From NCBI GenBank assembly GCA_030848705.1, contig CM061235.1, positions 135,167,228 to 135,231,227 of the forward strand: a stretch of DNA of 64,000 nucleotides, written 5' to 3'. Below the pieces are notes generated by a model that was not told where the DNA came from, made no database searches, and saw nothing but the letters and a program-made list of their open reading frames with translations. This DNA comes from Heracleum sosnowskyi (Eukaryota; Streptophyta; Magnoliopsida; Apiales; Apiaceae). Of the stretch, positions 12,201 through 21,926 are shown one piece after another. Numbering within the stretch: position 1 is the first letter of the stretch; each line of letters starts with the position of its first letter. The position numbers and the translations under genes were made by a program.

Positions 12201-12399
12201 TTTCTAGGAAAACTTTTCAAGCTTTCGTAGAAATTATATTGACCTTTTTCGAGATTCAGGGTCTTTTTTATCCTTTACCTAGGACTTCATTTTCACTAGT
12301 GTTTCACAAATATCGCCTTATTGCAAAGTGTGGAGCGACCTACACATTTACGACGATTTCTGCCTTATTCGAGGCTAATTTGACATTTATATGAAATAT

Positions 12400-13145
12400 T
12401 CCTAATATTTAAGGAATTTCCATGTACCCACGGGTATTTTAATAATTATTCCTAATATTTTAGGAATTTTCATGTACCCACAGGTATTTTTAATAATTAT
12501 TCCTAATATTTTAGGAATTTTCATGTACCCACGGGTATTTTAATAATTATCCCTAATATTTTAGGAATTTTCATGTACCCACAGGTATTTTTAATAATTA
12601 TTCCTAATATTTTAGGAATTTCATGTACCCACAGGTATTTTTAATAATTATTCCTAATATTTTAGGAATTTTCATGTACCCATAGGTATTTTTAATAATT
12701 ATTCCTCATATTTTAGGAATTTTCATGTACCCACAGGTATTTTAATAATTATTCCTAATATTTTAGGAGTTTCATGTACCCACAGGTATTTTTAATAATT
12801 ATTCCTAATATTTTAGGAAGTTTCATGTACCCATAGGTATTTTTAATAATTATTCCTCATATTTTAGGAATTTTCATGTACCCACAGGTATTTTAATAAT
12901 TATTCCTAATATTTTAGGAGTTTCATGTACCCACGGGTATTTTTAATAATTATTCCTAATATTTTAGGAAGTTTCATGTACCCACAGGTATTTTTAATAA
13001 TTATTCCTAATATTTTAGGAATTTTCATGTACCCACAGATATTTTTAATAATTATTCCTAATATTTTAGGAATTTTCATGTACCCACAGGTATTTTAATA
13101 ATTATTCCTAATATTTTAGGAATTTCATGTACCCACAGGTATTTT
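12400..13145. repeat. About 50-bp AT-rich tandem repeat in gypsy 3' region
   Basis: About 15 copies of a 48-53 bp unit containing ATTCCTAATATTTTAGGAAT (itself palindromic) and CATGTACCCACAGG. It lies just inside the 3' LTR. The array ends near 13145, followed by AT-rich sequence. Confidence 0.92.
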
Positions 13146-13429
13146 TCGAAATATTTTTTGAAATATTTCAAAAGTGTATAAAATATTTTCCCGAAATTAA
13201 GAAAATAATTTTAAAAATTATTTTCTATTTTTTCAGGAATTTTCTGAATTTTTAGAAATTTTCTAAAAATTTTAAATAGCTTTTAGCTATTTATTAGAAA
13301 TTTTGAGACCTTTGCTTTGACATTTACTCTTGTCTCCTTCTCCATATAGCAACACATCAGTTTGTCTCCTGAGAGGGAGCAGCCACGGTTACGTGTCAGG
13401 AAGCAGCAGGGGTATGTGTTTGTTTTTAT

Positions 13430-14115
13430 TGTTTGAGGAGGAGATGTGCTGTAGGCGTACTCGACCCCCGCGCACAAGGTAGATAGAGAAAGCACGCGTC
13501 CCAGACTGCTTCCTGGGCGCGGTTTGAAAATGTATTTTTTTTTTTTTTTTTTTTTTGCTTGAAGAATGGAATGTCTGGGAGGCGTGTATTACCCACGCGT
13601 ACAAGGCAGCCAAATAAGGCACGCGTCCCAGGCTGTTTCCTGGGCGCGGTTCGAGAATTTCATTTTTTTTTTTTTGAAAAATTGTTGGCCAATTTTTGAT
13701 GTCTTCTGGGCGTGGGTGACACCCGCCTACAAGGCAGTGTTTTCAGCCCCGCCTACAAGAAAGCTTCCCGGGCATTTTTCGAATAATTTTTTTTGTTCGC
13801 TTCGCTTTTGTCTCCTAGGCGACGTTCACCCCCGCTTACAAGGCGAGGTCGTGAACCACGCTTTCAAGGATGCTTCCTAGGCGTTCTTTGCGCTTCTTTT
13901 TTAGCTGGACTTTCTTTGTCTCCTGGGCGGTGTTCACCCCCGCGTACAAGACGGGGTTGTGAACAACGCGTTCAAGGAGGTCTCTTGGGCGTCTTTGCCT
14001 CCTAGTCGTTTTTCAATCCTTGATTTTTCAAATGTCTTTTGGACGTTGGTCACCCCCGTGTACAAGACGGGGTTGTGAACCATGCTTCCCAGACGGTCTT
14101 CTAGTCGTTTTTTGA
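13430..14115. repeat. GC-richer imperfect tandem repeats with CCCCCGCGTACAAG motif
   Basis: About six diverged units of roughly 70-130 bp, each with a CACCCCCGCGTACAAGRC-like core and a TCCTGGGCG-like tail, separated in places by homopolymer T tracts (for example 13537-13556). They lie in the non-coding 3' region of gypsy element 1. Open frames through them are by-products of the repeat. Confidence 0.75.
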
Positions 14116-14667
14116 GGTGTTTTCGACCATAATTTTCGACCTCGATTTGGTCCTAGGTTGACCAAAACGACCTCAACTTTTTATGTATTTGAGAGGTCGT
14201 TACCCTTCAACCTCGTTTAAGGTTTCGACAACGCCAAACGTGGCTTACAGATACAAGAACTAACTTGAGTTCTAACACCTTAGACCTCATTTGAGGTTTC
14301 AACAACGCCAAACGTGGCTTACAAATACAAGAACTAACTTGAGTTCTAATACCTTAAGTTTCACATCGAGAGGTCTTCGTGAACGAAGACAGACACAACG
14401 TTTTACTCGCTTCTTTAATTTGAGCTTGCGGTATATCGAATCGAAGCTCGTTCTGAGCTCTACTTCCTCAATTTTCAGGGGTTTCAACCCATATATTAAC
14501 ATTCTAATAGGCCTCTTAAGGTTTTTAGTTTGAGCTTGAGGTCTTTAGGACTACAATTGATCTTCCGACTTTAAGAATCGTGGTCTTCATGACTTTTTAA
14601 TCTAAATTGGGGATCCATTTTGAGGCAGCTTGCCTTTTTGGCATCTTTCTGATACTTCTTCTTGCCA

Positions 14668-14817
14668 ATGGAAGAGTTCGAGCCTACTGATGACTTCATA
14701 GAGGACTTAGATGCCCCTGTCCTTGACAATGATTCGTTTGATGACTTAGATCAGATTTTATTGGCCATGCGTGGCTCTATATCTTGCTTTTATTCAGGGT
14801 CCTTTCATGGACTTTAA
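14668..14817 (+). CDS. Small acidic ORF antisense to gypsy element 1, unknown
   Basis: A 49-codon frame starting ATGGAAGAGTTC and ending TAA. The predicted peptide is rich in D and E in its first half (EEFEPTDDFIEDLD). It sits in the place where the related element at 42638-52781 has its spliced antisense gene, so it could be a remnant or a short functional equivalent. I see no recognised domain and no clear sequence match to that gene. Chance is a real alternative. Confidence 0.25.
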   Translation: MEEFEPTDDFIEDLDAPVLDNDSFDDLDQILLAMRGSISCFYSGSFHGL

Positions 14818-15263
14818 GATTTATTTGATGCTTGTAACATAACTCTTTGATCCTTCGAGATCTTCTATTCATGCATGCTATTTTTTCGATACTTCTTCTT
14901 TGAGGTTTATGCAACTTTATTTTTGCATATTCTGTTTTGTCATTCTTGCTCACTTATATTTATTTAACTTATCTTTTGTAAGGCAATTCCTAGTACTTGG
15001 CCTCTTGAATGGGCTGGCACTTTGATCAAGTGTTGTTGGTACAACTTGCTTTTTAGTAAAACAATAAGGAAATGCCCAAACAAAGATAAGTAATAAAATA
15101 GTGAAAAAGAATTTGAAGTATTTTTTTGAAAAGAGGGTTCGACCCTTACATAGTATTTTACTTCCTACTAAGAGCTTAAGAGCTCAGAATGGTTTCGTCG
15201 ACCTTATTGCTACTTGTCCTATTTGTGGATCCTTTTAGGAAACAACTAAACATAATAAACTTT

Positions 15264-17789
15264 TTAAACTTGAGGCATGCCAAGTTTTTGGCACCTCAGT
15301 CCCTTCAAAGGTTCAGGAAACAATGCTCCAATGTGAGTGACTTTGTCTGGTTCTCCATCGTTTCTCGAATCCATAACCTTGATTGGGAGAACCTGCCCCC
15401 CAACTCCATCAGGCCTTAACGCGGCTATATAGCAACTCCTAGCCATCTTTTGATCTCCTTGTTCTTCACCAACCCCGTTCCTTGTTGGGAACTTGATTTT
15501 CAAATGGTAAGTTGAGGCAACAGCCTTGAATGCATGAAGGCCTGTCCTCCCAAGGATTGCATTATAAGTCGAGGTTGCCTTTATCACCACGAAGTTCAGC
15601 ATTTGAGTTGTTGTTTGTGAACCTTGCCCTATTGTCATAGGGAGCTGAATAGTTCCCTCTACTTTAGATTCAACCCCATTGAACCCGTATATGGGCATGT
15701 TTGAAGGAGTCAGTTGCGAATCGGTATATCCCATCTTGATGAAGGCATCATGGAACAAGATGTCCACGGAAGCTCCGTTATCAACCAGAACCCTCTTGGT
15801 TTTAGAGTTACCTATTACAGGTATAATGACCAACGGGTCGTCATGGGGGAACTTCACCCCTTCAAGATCAGAATCATCAAAGGTAATAGCCACTTCTGTC
15901 TTGGCACGTTTCGGTGCTTCTCCTACAACAGTCATTACCTCTCGGGCATAAGCTTTCCTTGAGTTTCGGGAGGACCCAGCAGCAGTCGGTCCTCCAAATA
16001 TCATGTTGATGACAGGCCCTCGGGGCTTAGGAGTACGATCTTGGTCGTTGTCCCTCCTATCATAGTCTTTCCTTTCATAGTTTCCTTGTTGATTTCCTCG
16101 ATTCCCATCCTTAGTGAACTTATCGAGTTTTCCTCTTCGGATTAAGAACTCAATCTCATCTTTCAGTTGTCTACAATCGTCGGTATCATGACCAACTTCT
16201 TTATGGAAACGACAGAATTGATTCTTGTTCCGTTTCTCCAAGTCGGATCTTAGCGGCTTTGGCCATCGAAGATCTTCTTCCTTCTCAATTTCCATCAGAA
16301 TTTGACTTCTTGAGGTGTTCAACCTTGCATATTCATCGAACCTGGGTCCGAAGTTGTTCCTTTTAGGTGGAGAGTCAGAATCTTTCGCTGTCCTGGGATA
16401 TTTGTCCCTAGCGTCATACTCTTGAGTCTCCTTTCTCTTTTTTCCGTTTTCACTTGCTTCCACAGTGGGTTCATATTTTCTCATGCTCTCCTCAGCCTTG
16501 ATGTATTTTCCAGCTCTATCTTGTAGTGACAACATGTTTTCGGGGGGATGTTTAGCCAAAGACCTCCTGAAGTGGTCATCGGTAGTTCCTTGCTGTAGGG
16601 CTATCATAGCCACTTTATCTTCCAAATCTGGGACTTTTATAGCCTCCTTAGTAAATCTACTCAAGTATTCTCTCAACGTTTCATTCTTGCCTTGTCGAAT
16701 CCCCATAAGAGAAGCGGAACTTTTCTCATGTATCTTCCCACTAACAAATTGATTGATGAACGCCTTACTCAACTCTTTGAAGGATCCAATAGAATTGGGC
16801 GGAAGGCGACTGTACCAACGTTGAGCCATGCCCGCCAGGGTTTGTGGAAACGCCCTACACTTTACAGCGTCATTGGCAGGCTGCAACAGTAGTGCATTTG
16901 AGAAGGTTCTTACATGATTTGCAGGATCTCCCGTTCCATCATAAGCTTTGATGGTTGACATTTTAAACTTTCTGGATATAGTGGCCTTCATTATCTCTTG
17001 AGTGAAGGGTGGTGTAGGATCATCAGGATCTCCTAGGGGCAACAAAACAGTAGGATCACCCCTTGGGGCTTCAGCCCTCTTGGTTCTCCTTGACGGTGGA
17101 TCCAAATTGATTATCGGGACTCCTCCCGTTCCTTGGTTTTGTGTCCTTGCGGCTTCTTCTTCAGCCAGTAGCTTCTTGAGCCTTGCAGTCTCGGCTTCAT
17201 GGGCCGCTAGTTTCTCCCTTGTAGTTTGGGGTCGTTCTCTATTGGTTTGAGAAGAACGTCTCCTTCTTGGGGCAACATCCTCCCCAGTTGTATAACCCTC
17301 GTCCTCGGTATAGGGACCTGAGTAATCTTGAACGAAAGGGGTCTGTCGAGTTTGTTGATTTTGGGGTCCCAGACCTTGAACGTAAGGGGGCACATATGCC
17401 TCATGGTAGATTGGATTAGTTCCACTACCGCCCGCCGTCGGTCGAGGGGGCATACCATAGCTTGGTATCCCCAAAGTCTGAGTCGCGTATTGAGGAAGGT
17501 CAGTAGTATGGAGTTGAAGGCTTCTCGGTGCATTCATGATGAGTGGAGAAGTCGAGATTGGTTGCTGGTGAACGGTCTCTTGTGGATTAGATCCATGAAT
17601 AACCATCTGCAGGGGATTCGTCCCTTCAACCAAAATCGGGATCTCCGGTCCTTGAGTGTTGGTGGGGATATTCGCCCCTTGAGTGCCAGTAGTCGGCGGT
17701 GGTTGATTTCCGTGAGTATCAGCCTCAGAGGTGATAGGGCGATCCTCAGGAGTTTGAGTATCCCGAGCTGTTCTTCGTGTGTTTGCCAT
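15264..17789 (-). CDS. Gag-protease polyprotein, gypsy element 1 (841 aa)
   Basis: The start at 17789 is the ATG just after the primer binding site and matches the start of the 1894-aa Gag-Pol at 52244. It has a proline/glutamine-rich N-terminus. The capsid-like Retrotrans_gag core follows (about residues 290-430, with NHVRTFSNALLLQPA and WYSRLPPNS). Next is a CRFHKEVGHDTDDC zinc-knuckle-like motif (about 535-550) and an aspartic protease (about 675-770, active-site VDNGAS, later ILGR). It stops about 70 residues after the protease: the sequence up to EPLKG is joined to the last bases of the ancestral pol frame in a different reading frame. The product could package RNA and process itself, but needs RT and integrase from elsewhere. 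Confidence 0.92.
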   Translation of the reverse strand: MANTRRTARDTQTPEDRPITSEADTHGNQPPPTTGTQGANIPTNTQGPEIPILVEGTNPLQMVIHGSNPQETVHQQPISTSPLIMNAPRSLQLHTTDLPQYATQTLGIPSYGMPPRPTAGGSGTNPIYHEAYVPPYVQGLGPQNQQTRQTPFVQDYSGPYTEDEGYTTGEDVAPRRRRSSQTNRERPQTTREKLAAHEAETARLKKLLAEEEAARTQNQGTGGVPIINLDPPSRRTKRAEAPRGDPTVLLPLGDPDDPTPPFTQEIMKATISRKFKMSTIKAYDGTGDPANHVRTFSNALLLQPANDAVKCRAFPQTLAGMAQRWYSRLPPNSIGSFKELSKAFINQFVSGKIHEKSSASLMGIRQGKNETLREYLSRFTKEAIKVPDLEDKVAMIALQQGTTDDHFRRSLAKHPPENMLSLQDRAGKYIKAEESMRKYEPTVEASENGKKRKETQEYDARDKYPRTAKDSDSPPKRNNFGPRFDEYARLNTSRSQILMEIEKEEDLRWPKPLRSDLEKRNKNQFCRFHKEVGHDTDDCRQLKDEIEFLIRRGKLDKFTKDGNRGNQQGNYERKDYDRRDNDQDRTPKPRGPVINMIFGGPTAAGSSRNSRKAYAREVMTVVGEAPKRAKTEVAITFDDSDLEGVKFPHDDPLVIIPVIGNSKTKRVLVDNGASVDILFHDAFIKMGYTDSQLTPSNMPIYGFNGVESKVEGTIQLPMTIGQGSQTTTQMLNFVVIKATSTYNAILGRTGLHAFKAVASTYHLKIKFPTRNGVGEEQGDQKMARSCYIAALRPDGVGGQVLPIKVMDSRNDGEPDKVTHIGALFPEPLKGLRCQKLGMPQV

Positions 17790-17805
17790 GGTTGATGTTG
17801 TCTTC

Positions 17806-17820
17806 CCACAGACGGCGCCA
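17806..17820 (-). other. Primer binding site of gypsy element 1
   Basis: On the minus strand TGGCGCCGTCTGTGG starts two bases after the 5' LTR. It is identical in the other two family members (52261-52275 and 61781-61795). Confidence 0.8.
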
Positions 17821-17822
17821 AA

Positions 17823-18339
17823 TGTTATGGAATAAAAACCGAGCTTGCGAATTTAATGCTAGGGTTAGAGAGCTTCGAGCTTTAATGGCTGCACTTGTGT
17901 TTCGAGACTAAATCGGTCCTCACAAGATGCCTACGTATCTCAATTCGTAATTGAGAATCAAGCCAAAGACGTAGTTCTGATTGTAGGATCAGGGACCTTA
18001 TATAGGCGTCTGGAGCCTAGTATTTATGGTATGTTTATGAGACTTAACGGATAAGTCTTCTTATTGATAACTGATAAGGATTGTATTACTTGGCGGACAA
18101 GTCTTTTCCTTGTTGATAAAGGCTATGACTCATTAATTGGGATTCTGGATCCTTCTTTGACAAATTTACCATATTTTGGACTCTTTTCATGAGCTGTATA
18201 TTTTCCATATTCATTAATTACGAAATTAATGAATAATCAGGGTTTCGGGCCTTGAATATTGGGCCGTGTTCTTGGACCAATTCGGGTCTAATTAATATGT
18301 CATTAATTATATTTTTAGGGTTATTTTTAGCCCATATCA
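17823..18339 (-). repeat. 5' LTR of gypsy element 1
   Basis: 517 bp, TG...CA ends, partner of 11672-12188, followed on the right by TSD GTAAC. Confidence 0.95.
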
Positions 18340-18910
18340 GTAACATATATTTAGTTTAAAAAGGTAAATGCCCGTGATAATTTTGGAAAATGAGGTTTTA
18401 AAATTTAATAATTAAAAGTATTTAAATACGTTTTAAAATAAATAAGTAAAGGGTTTCCTATGATATTTTTGAAAAAAGAATGGATTTTAGTGAGAAAAAT
18501 AGAAAAAGTAAACTGTAAAAGGCAATTTCACGTGATATATTTTAGAAAATGAGGGACTTTGTTAGAAAAAATATATAATGTGTTTTAGCTGAAAAGTTAA
18601 TTGGTTATAAATATGTATTTGATTATTTATATTTTAATATTTTTAGTAATTGCATTTGTTAAGAAAAATAAGTAGACAAGTTAAAATAGGTAAACTTTTA
18701 AAAAATAATTATAATATTAGAATAGGTTTAAAAATAAATAACTAAAATTTTGTCGGTGAAATTTTTGGAAAATGAGGGATTTTAGTAAGGAAAAATAGAA
18801 AAACTAACATGTTTTAGTTAAAAAAGGTAATTGCCCGTGATATATTTGAAAAAGTAGGGGAATTTTTTAGAAAAAATAATGTATTTTAGGTGAAAAAGGT
18901 AATTGGTTAT
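18340..18910 (-). mobile_element. Helitron remainder after gypsy insertion
   Basis: Continues the Helitron sequence broken at 11671, with the same internal motifs (CCCGTGATAATTTTGG, GTTTTAAAATAAATAAG). Around 18910 the motifs switch to the opposite strand. Confidence 0.6.
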
Positions 18911-20540
18911 AAATAGGTAATATCACGGACATTTTCCTTTTTTACACTAAATATATATGTTACATTTTTTATTTTTTCTTACTAAAATCCCTCTTTTCCA
19001 AAAATATAATTGGCAAACCCTTACTTATTTATTTTAAAATCTATTTTAATGTTTTTAATTAATTAAAAGTGTTTAGCTATTTAACATGCCTACTTATTTT
19101 TTTAACAAATACAATTAATAAAATATTTTAAAAAATAATAAAATAGCAATTAACAATCCGTGCATCGCACGGGTTTTAAACTATATTATTAAAGTCAAAA
19201 CATTGAAATTTTTGGTTTTCGATTTTTGGTCATTTATTCTATTTAAAAAATAATAAAATAATATAAAAATAGTAAATAGTTGATTGCCTTTTATATTAAA
19301 ACATTTTTTCCTAACAAAATATTTTTTTTTCTCAAAATATCACGAACAATTACCTTTAAATTAAAAAATATTACCTTTTATATGTATTGTGACTAAAATC
19401 TCTATTTTACAAAAATATATATATATAAAAGAGCATGGGAATCCTAAGGTTAACTTATGATATTTTTCCTAAGGTCATATAGAATACACATGTAAATGAA
19501 CATATCTAATCATTTATTATTGAATATTCACTTATCATTTATTTTACTTGTATTTAAATTAGGTAAGTAAATAATTAGGCAGGCTATATAATAAACTAAG
19601 ACAATCACTAAGGAAAGTCTCCCTAAGATCTACCTTATGATCCTTTTTCTCTATATAAAAATAGTAAGTATATGATTATCTTTTATAATTAAAACACGTT
19701 TCCTAACAAAATCTACTCTTTTTCCAAAAAGATCACGAACAATTACTTTAAATTAAAACATATTACCTTTTATATTTATTGCCACTAAAATCTCTATTTT
19801 CCAAAAATATCTAAACTTCAACATGCTACCTTTTATATTTGTCCTTGCTAAAATCTCTCTTTTTTCCAAAAATAGCCAAAACATTGAAAATCTCTACTTT
19901 TTCAAAAAATAGCCAAAACATTAAAAATTATGGGTTTTGATCATTTATTCTATTAAATAAATAATATAAAATATAAAAATAGCAAATTATATAATAATAT
20001 AAAATATAGTAACTAGCCGATTATCTTTTATAATTAGAACACATTACCTTTTAATGAAAATATATTACCTTTGATAACACACCTAAAAATAAAAATTAAT
20101 ATAATATATATTTCAATCGTTAATATTGCTTTTTTTAATTATATATCTTCTTAATATTATATATTTTTCAATTATTAATTCATTCTAAAATAATATAAAA
20201 TATAGTAATTAGCCGATTCTATTTTATAATTGAAATACATTATCTTTTAATGAAAATATATTACCTTTGATAACACGCCTAAAAATAAAAATTAGTATAA
20301 TATGTTTTTCAATCATTAATATTGCCTTTTTTAATTATATATCTTCTTAATATTATATATATATTTCAATTATTAATACATTCTAAAAAATATGAAACAC
20401 TATATATTCTTAATAAAAAAGTCAGTTATACTATATTCTATATATTCTATTATTAATACAAAAAAATAATATAAACAAATATTTTTACTATAAAAGAAAT
20501 ATTATATTATATTAAAAGAAGCCTGTCGATTATAAGCTAG
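18911..20540 (+). mobile_element. Helitron-like sequences in the opposite orientation
   Basis: From about 18911 the motifs appear as reverse complements. A plus-strand Helitron 3' end (hairpin CCGTGCATCGCACGG then GTTTTAAACTA) closes at about 19182. A Helitron-like 5' end (CTATATTATTAAAG, AAAACATTGAAA) begins straight after. From 19183 to about 20540 the sequence is a decayed AT-rich derivative with no coding potential and an unclear right end. Confidence 0.5.
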
Positions 20541-20962
20541 TTAAGAGACCATTTGACAAATCTGAATAATTTATATCTAAATGATTAATATATCTGAATA
20601 ATATAGGAATTATTATTTAATAGATAATTTAATATAATATCTGAATAATAGTTTATTTTTTTGATTTTACACATTTGTCACGTGTTAACCAAAATATTTT
20701 GTCTTTTAAGATTATAACTTACAAATAATAATAATATAATATTTCATAATATATAGTATACGATATTAAATATTTTCTTTTATTTAACTTCACATTTCAA
20801 AAAAAAAAAAAAAATGAAATTTAATAATAAAATTGACAAATAACATATTATAGTTATAGTAAACAAATTAAAGAATCGTGTTGTATACACCTTCAAAAGT
20901 AAATTATCAAAATTAAATCAAATAATGTTACAAGAAATGTTTATAGATTTTAAAAGAACTAA
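20541..20962. other. AT-rich sequence, nothing recognised
   Basis: Low-complexity AT-rich sequence leading to the CACTA insertion site. No gene, structured RNA or element boundary is visible. Confidence 0.6.
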
Positions 20963-20965
20963 TAA

Positions 20966-21480
20966 CACTACGTCAAATTTTGACTTCCGTCACATCAAAT
21001 ACGTGTGGCTAAGCACTTTACGTCACGTTTTAATTTTTCAGCAAAGTGTCACCTAAGGTCGGATCATTTTACGCCCCCTACGGCCACACGGGCTGTAACT
21101 CAAAACAGAGTGACTAAAGCATACCACCCCTTGGGTCTGACAGCCCCTGTTTTAAGCTCAAAAGTGTGACTAAATACCAGCTTTCAGCCAGAGGATGGGT
21201 CGTGGCTAAAGAGAATTAATAACGTGGCTAAATACCAACATTCATCAAAGGCTTAGTTTTGGTCGCGCTATTTATTGGTAAATCGTGGCAAAAAACTTGG
21301 GTATGGCCACATTTTATAATTTTTCTGTGGTCGTTTGTATGTTTTATATACTATTAAACAACTACTTTTAGTCACTAATAATTGTAGTAACTATCCCCCA
21401 ATATAATATAATAGGTAGTGTGGCTGAAGTGTGGTACTAGCCACACATACTTAACCACATCACAAACAGGTTTCATTTGT
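20966..21480. repeat. CACTA subterminal repeat region, left
   Basis: Repeated short motifs GTGGCTAA, AGTGACTAAA, CGTCACGTTT and TGTCACC appear in both orientations. In En/Spm such subterminal motifs are TnpA binding sites; that role here is inferred. Confidence 0.65.
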
Positions 21481-21926
21481 AATATAAATGACCACGGCCG
21501 TACCAAAAAGCCGATACAAATCACAATACCAAAAGGCCACAATCCAATTCAAAAAGGCCACAATATGCAAACAAGTAAAATGCCAAAATACTAGTAAAAA
21601 AAAATGCCAAATTCCAAACTAGTCCATATTAATCCATAAAATCCATACTAAATCCATGATCCATAACAACGATATGGAGTATAACTCCACAATCCATAAA
21701 AAGCACATAACCATAACCAGAGTACAGAAAATTAACAACTTATCGAAAAGTTCACAACCAGAAAATCACATTAACATGAGTCAAATTCAGTTTACAATTA
21801 CACCACCAGCTTCCGCTTCTTCCTCAGCTTGTCTGCCTTGTTCGCCTTAGCCTTTGAACGTGTTACTGGGGAACCAGTAATGGTATTACATCTCTTCTTC
21901 TCCTTCTTAACTTGATCTGCGCTATG

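Larger units (their letters stand above)
11672..18339 (-). mobile_element. Tat-lineage Ty3/gypsy, Gag-only deletion derivative (TR-GAG type)
   Basis: A complete 6668-bp element on the minus strand with 517-bp LTRs (17823-18339 as 5' LTR, 11672-12188 as 3' LTR) and perfect TSD GTAAC at 11667-11671 and 18340-18344. The LTRs differ at about two positions by eye, so insertion is recent. The primer binding site starts TGGCGCCGTC (17820 down), and the polypurine tract is next to the 3' LTR. The single ORF codes Gag and protease; RT, RNase H and integrase are absent. The 3 kb between the ORF and the 3' LTR carries two kinds of tandem repeats. Compared with 42638-52781, the coding part has lost about 3.1 kb. 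Confidence 0.93.

Noticed and set aside
12400..13145. CRISPR-like array
   Set aside because: The repeats are contiguous without unique spacers, AT-rich, and inside a plant retrotransposon.
14291..14533. Short frames on both strands in the gypsy element 1 3' region
   Set aside because: They overlap each other in a locally repeated stretch (GTTTCAACAACGCCAAACG occurs twice) and show no conserved features.
17328..17795. Open frames on the plus strand across 15200-17800 and 46900-52250
   Set aside because: They lie opposite the gag or gag-pol frames, have no domain, and recur only because the retrotransposon coding sequence is conserved between copies.
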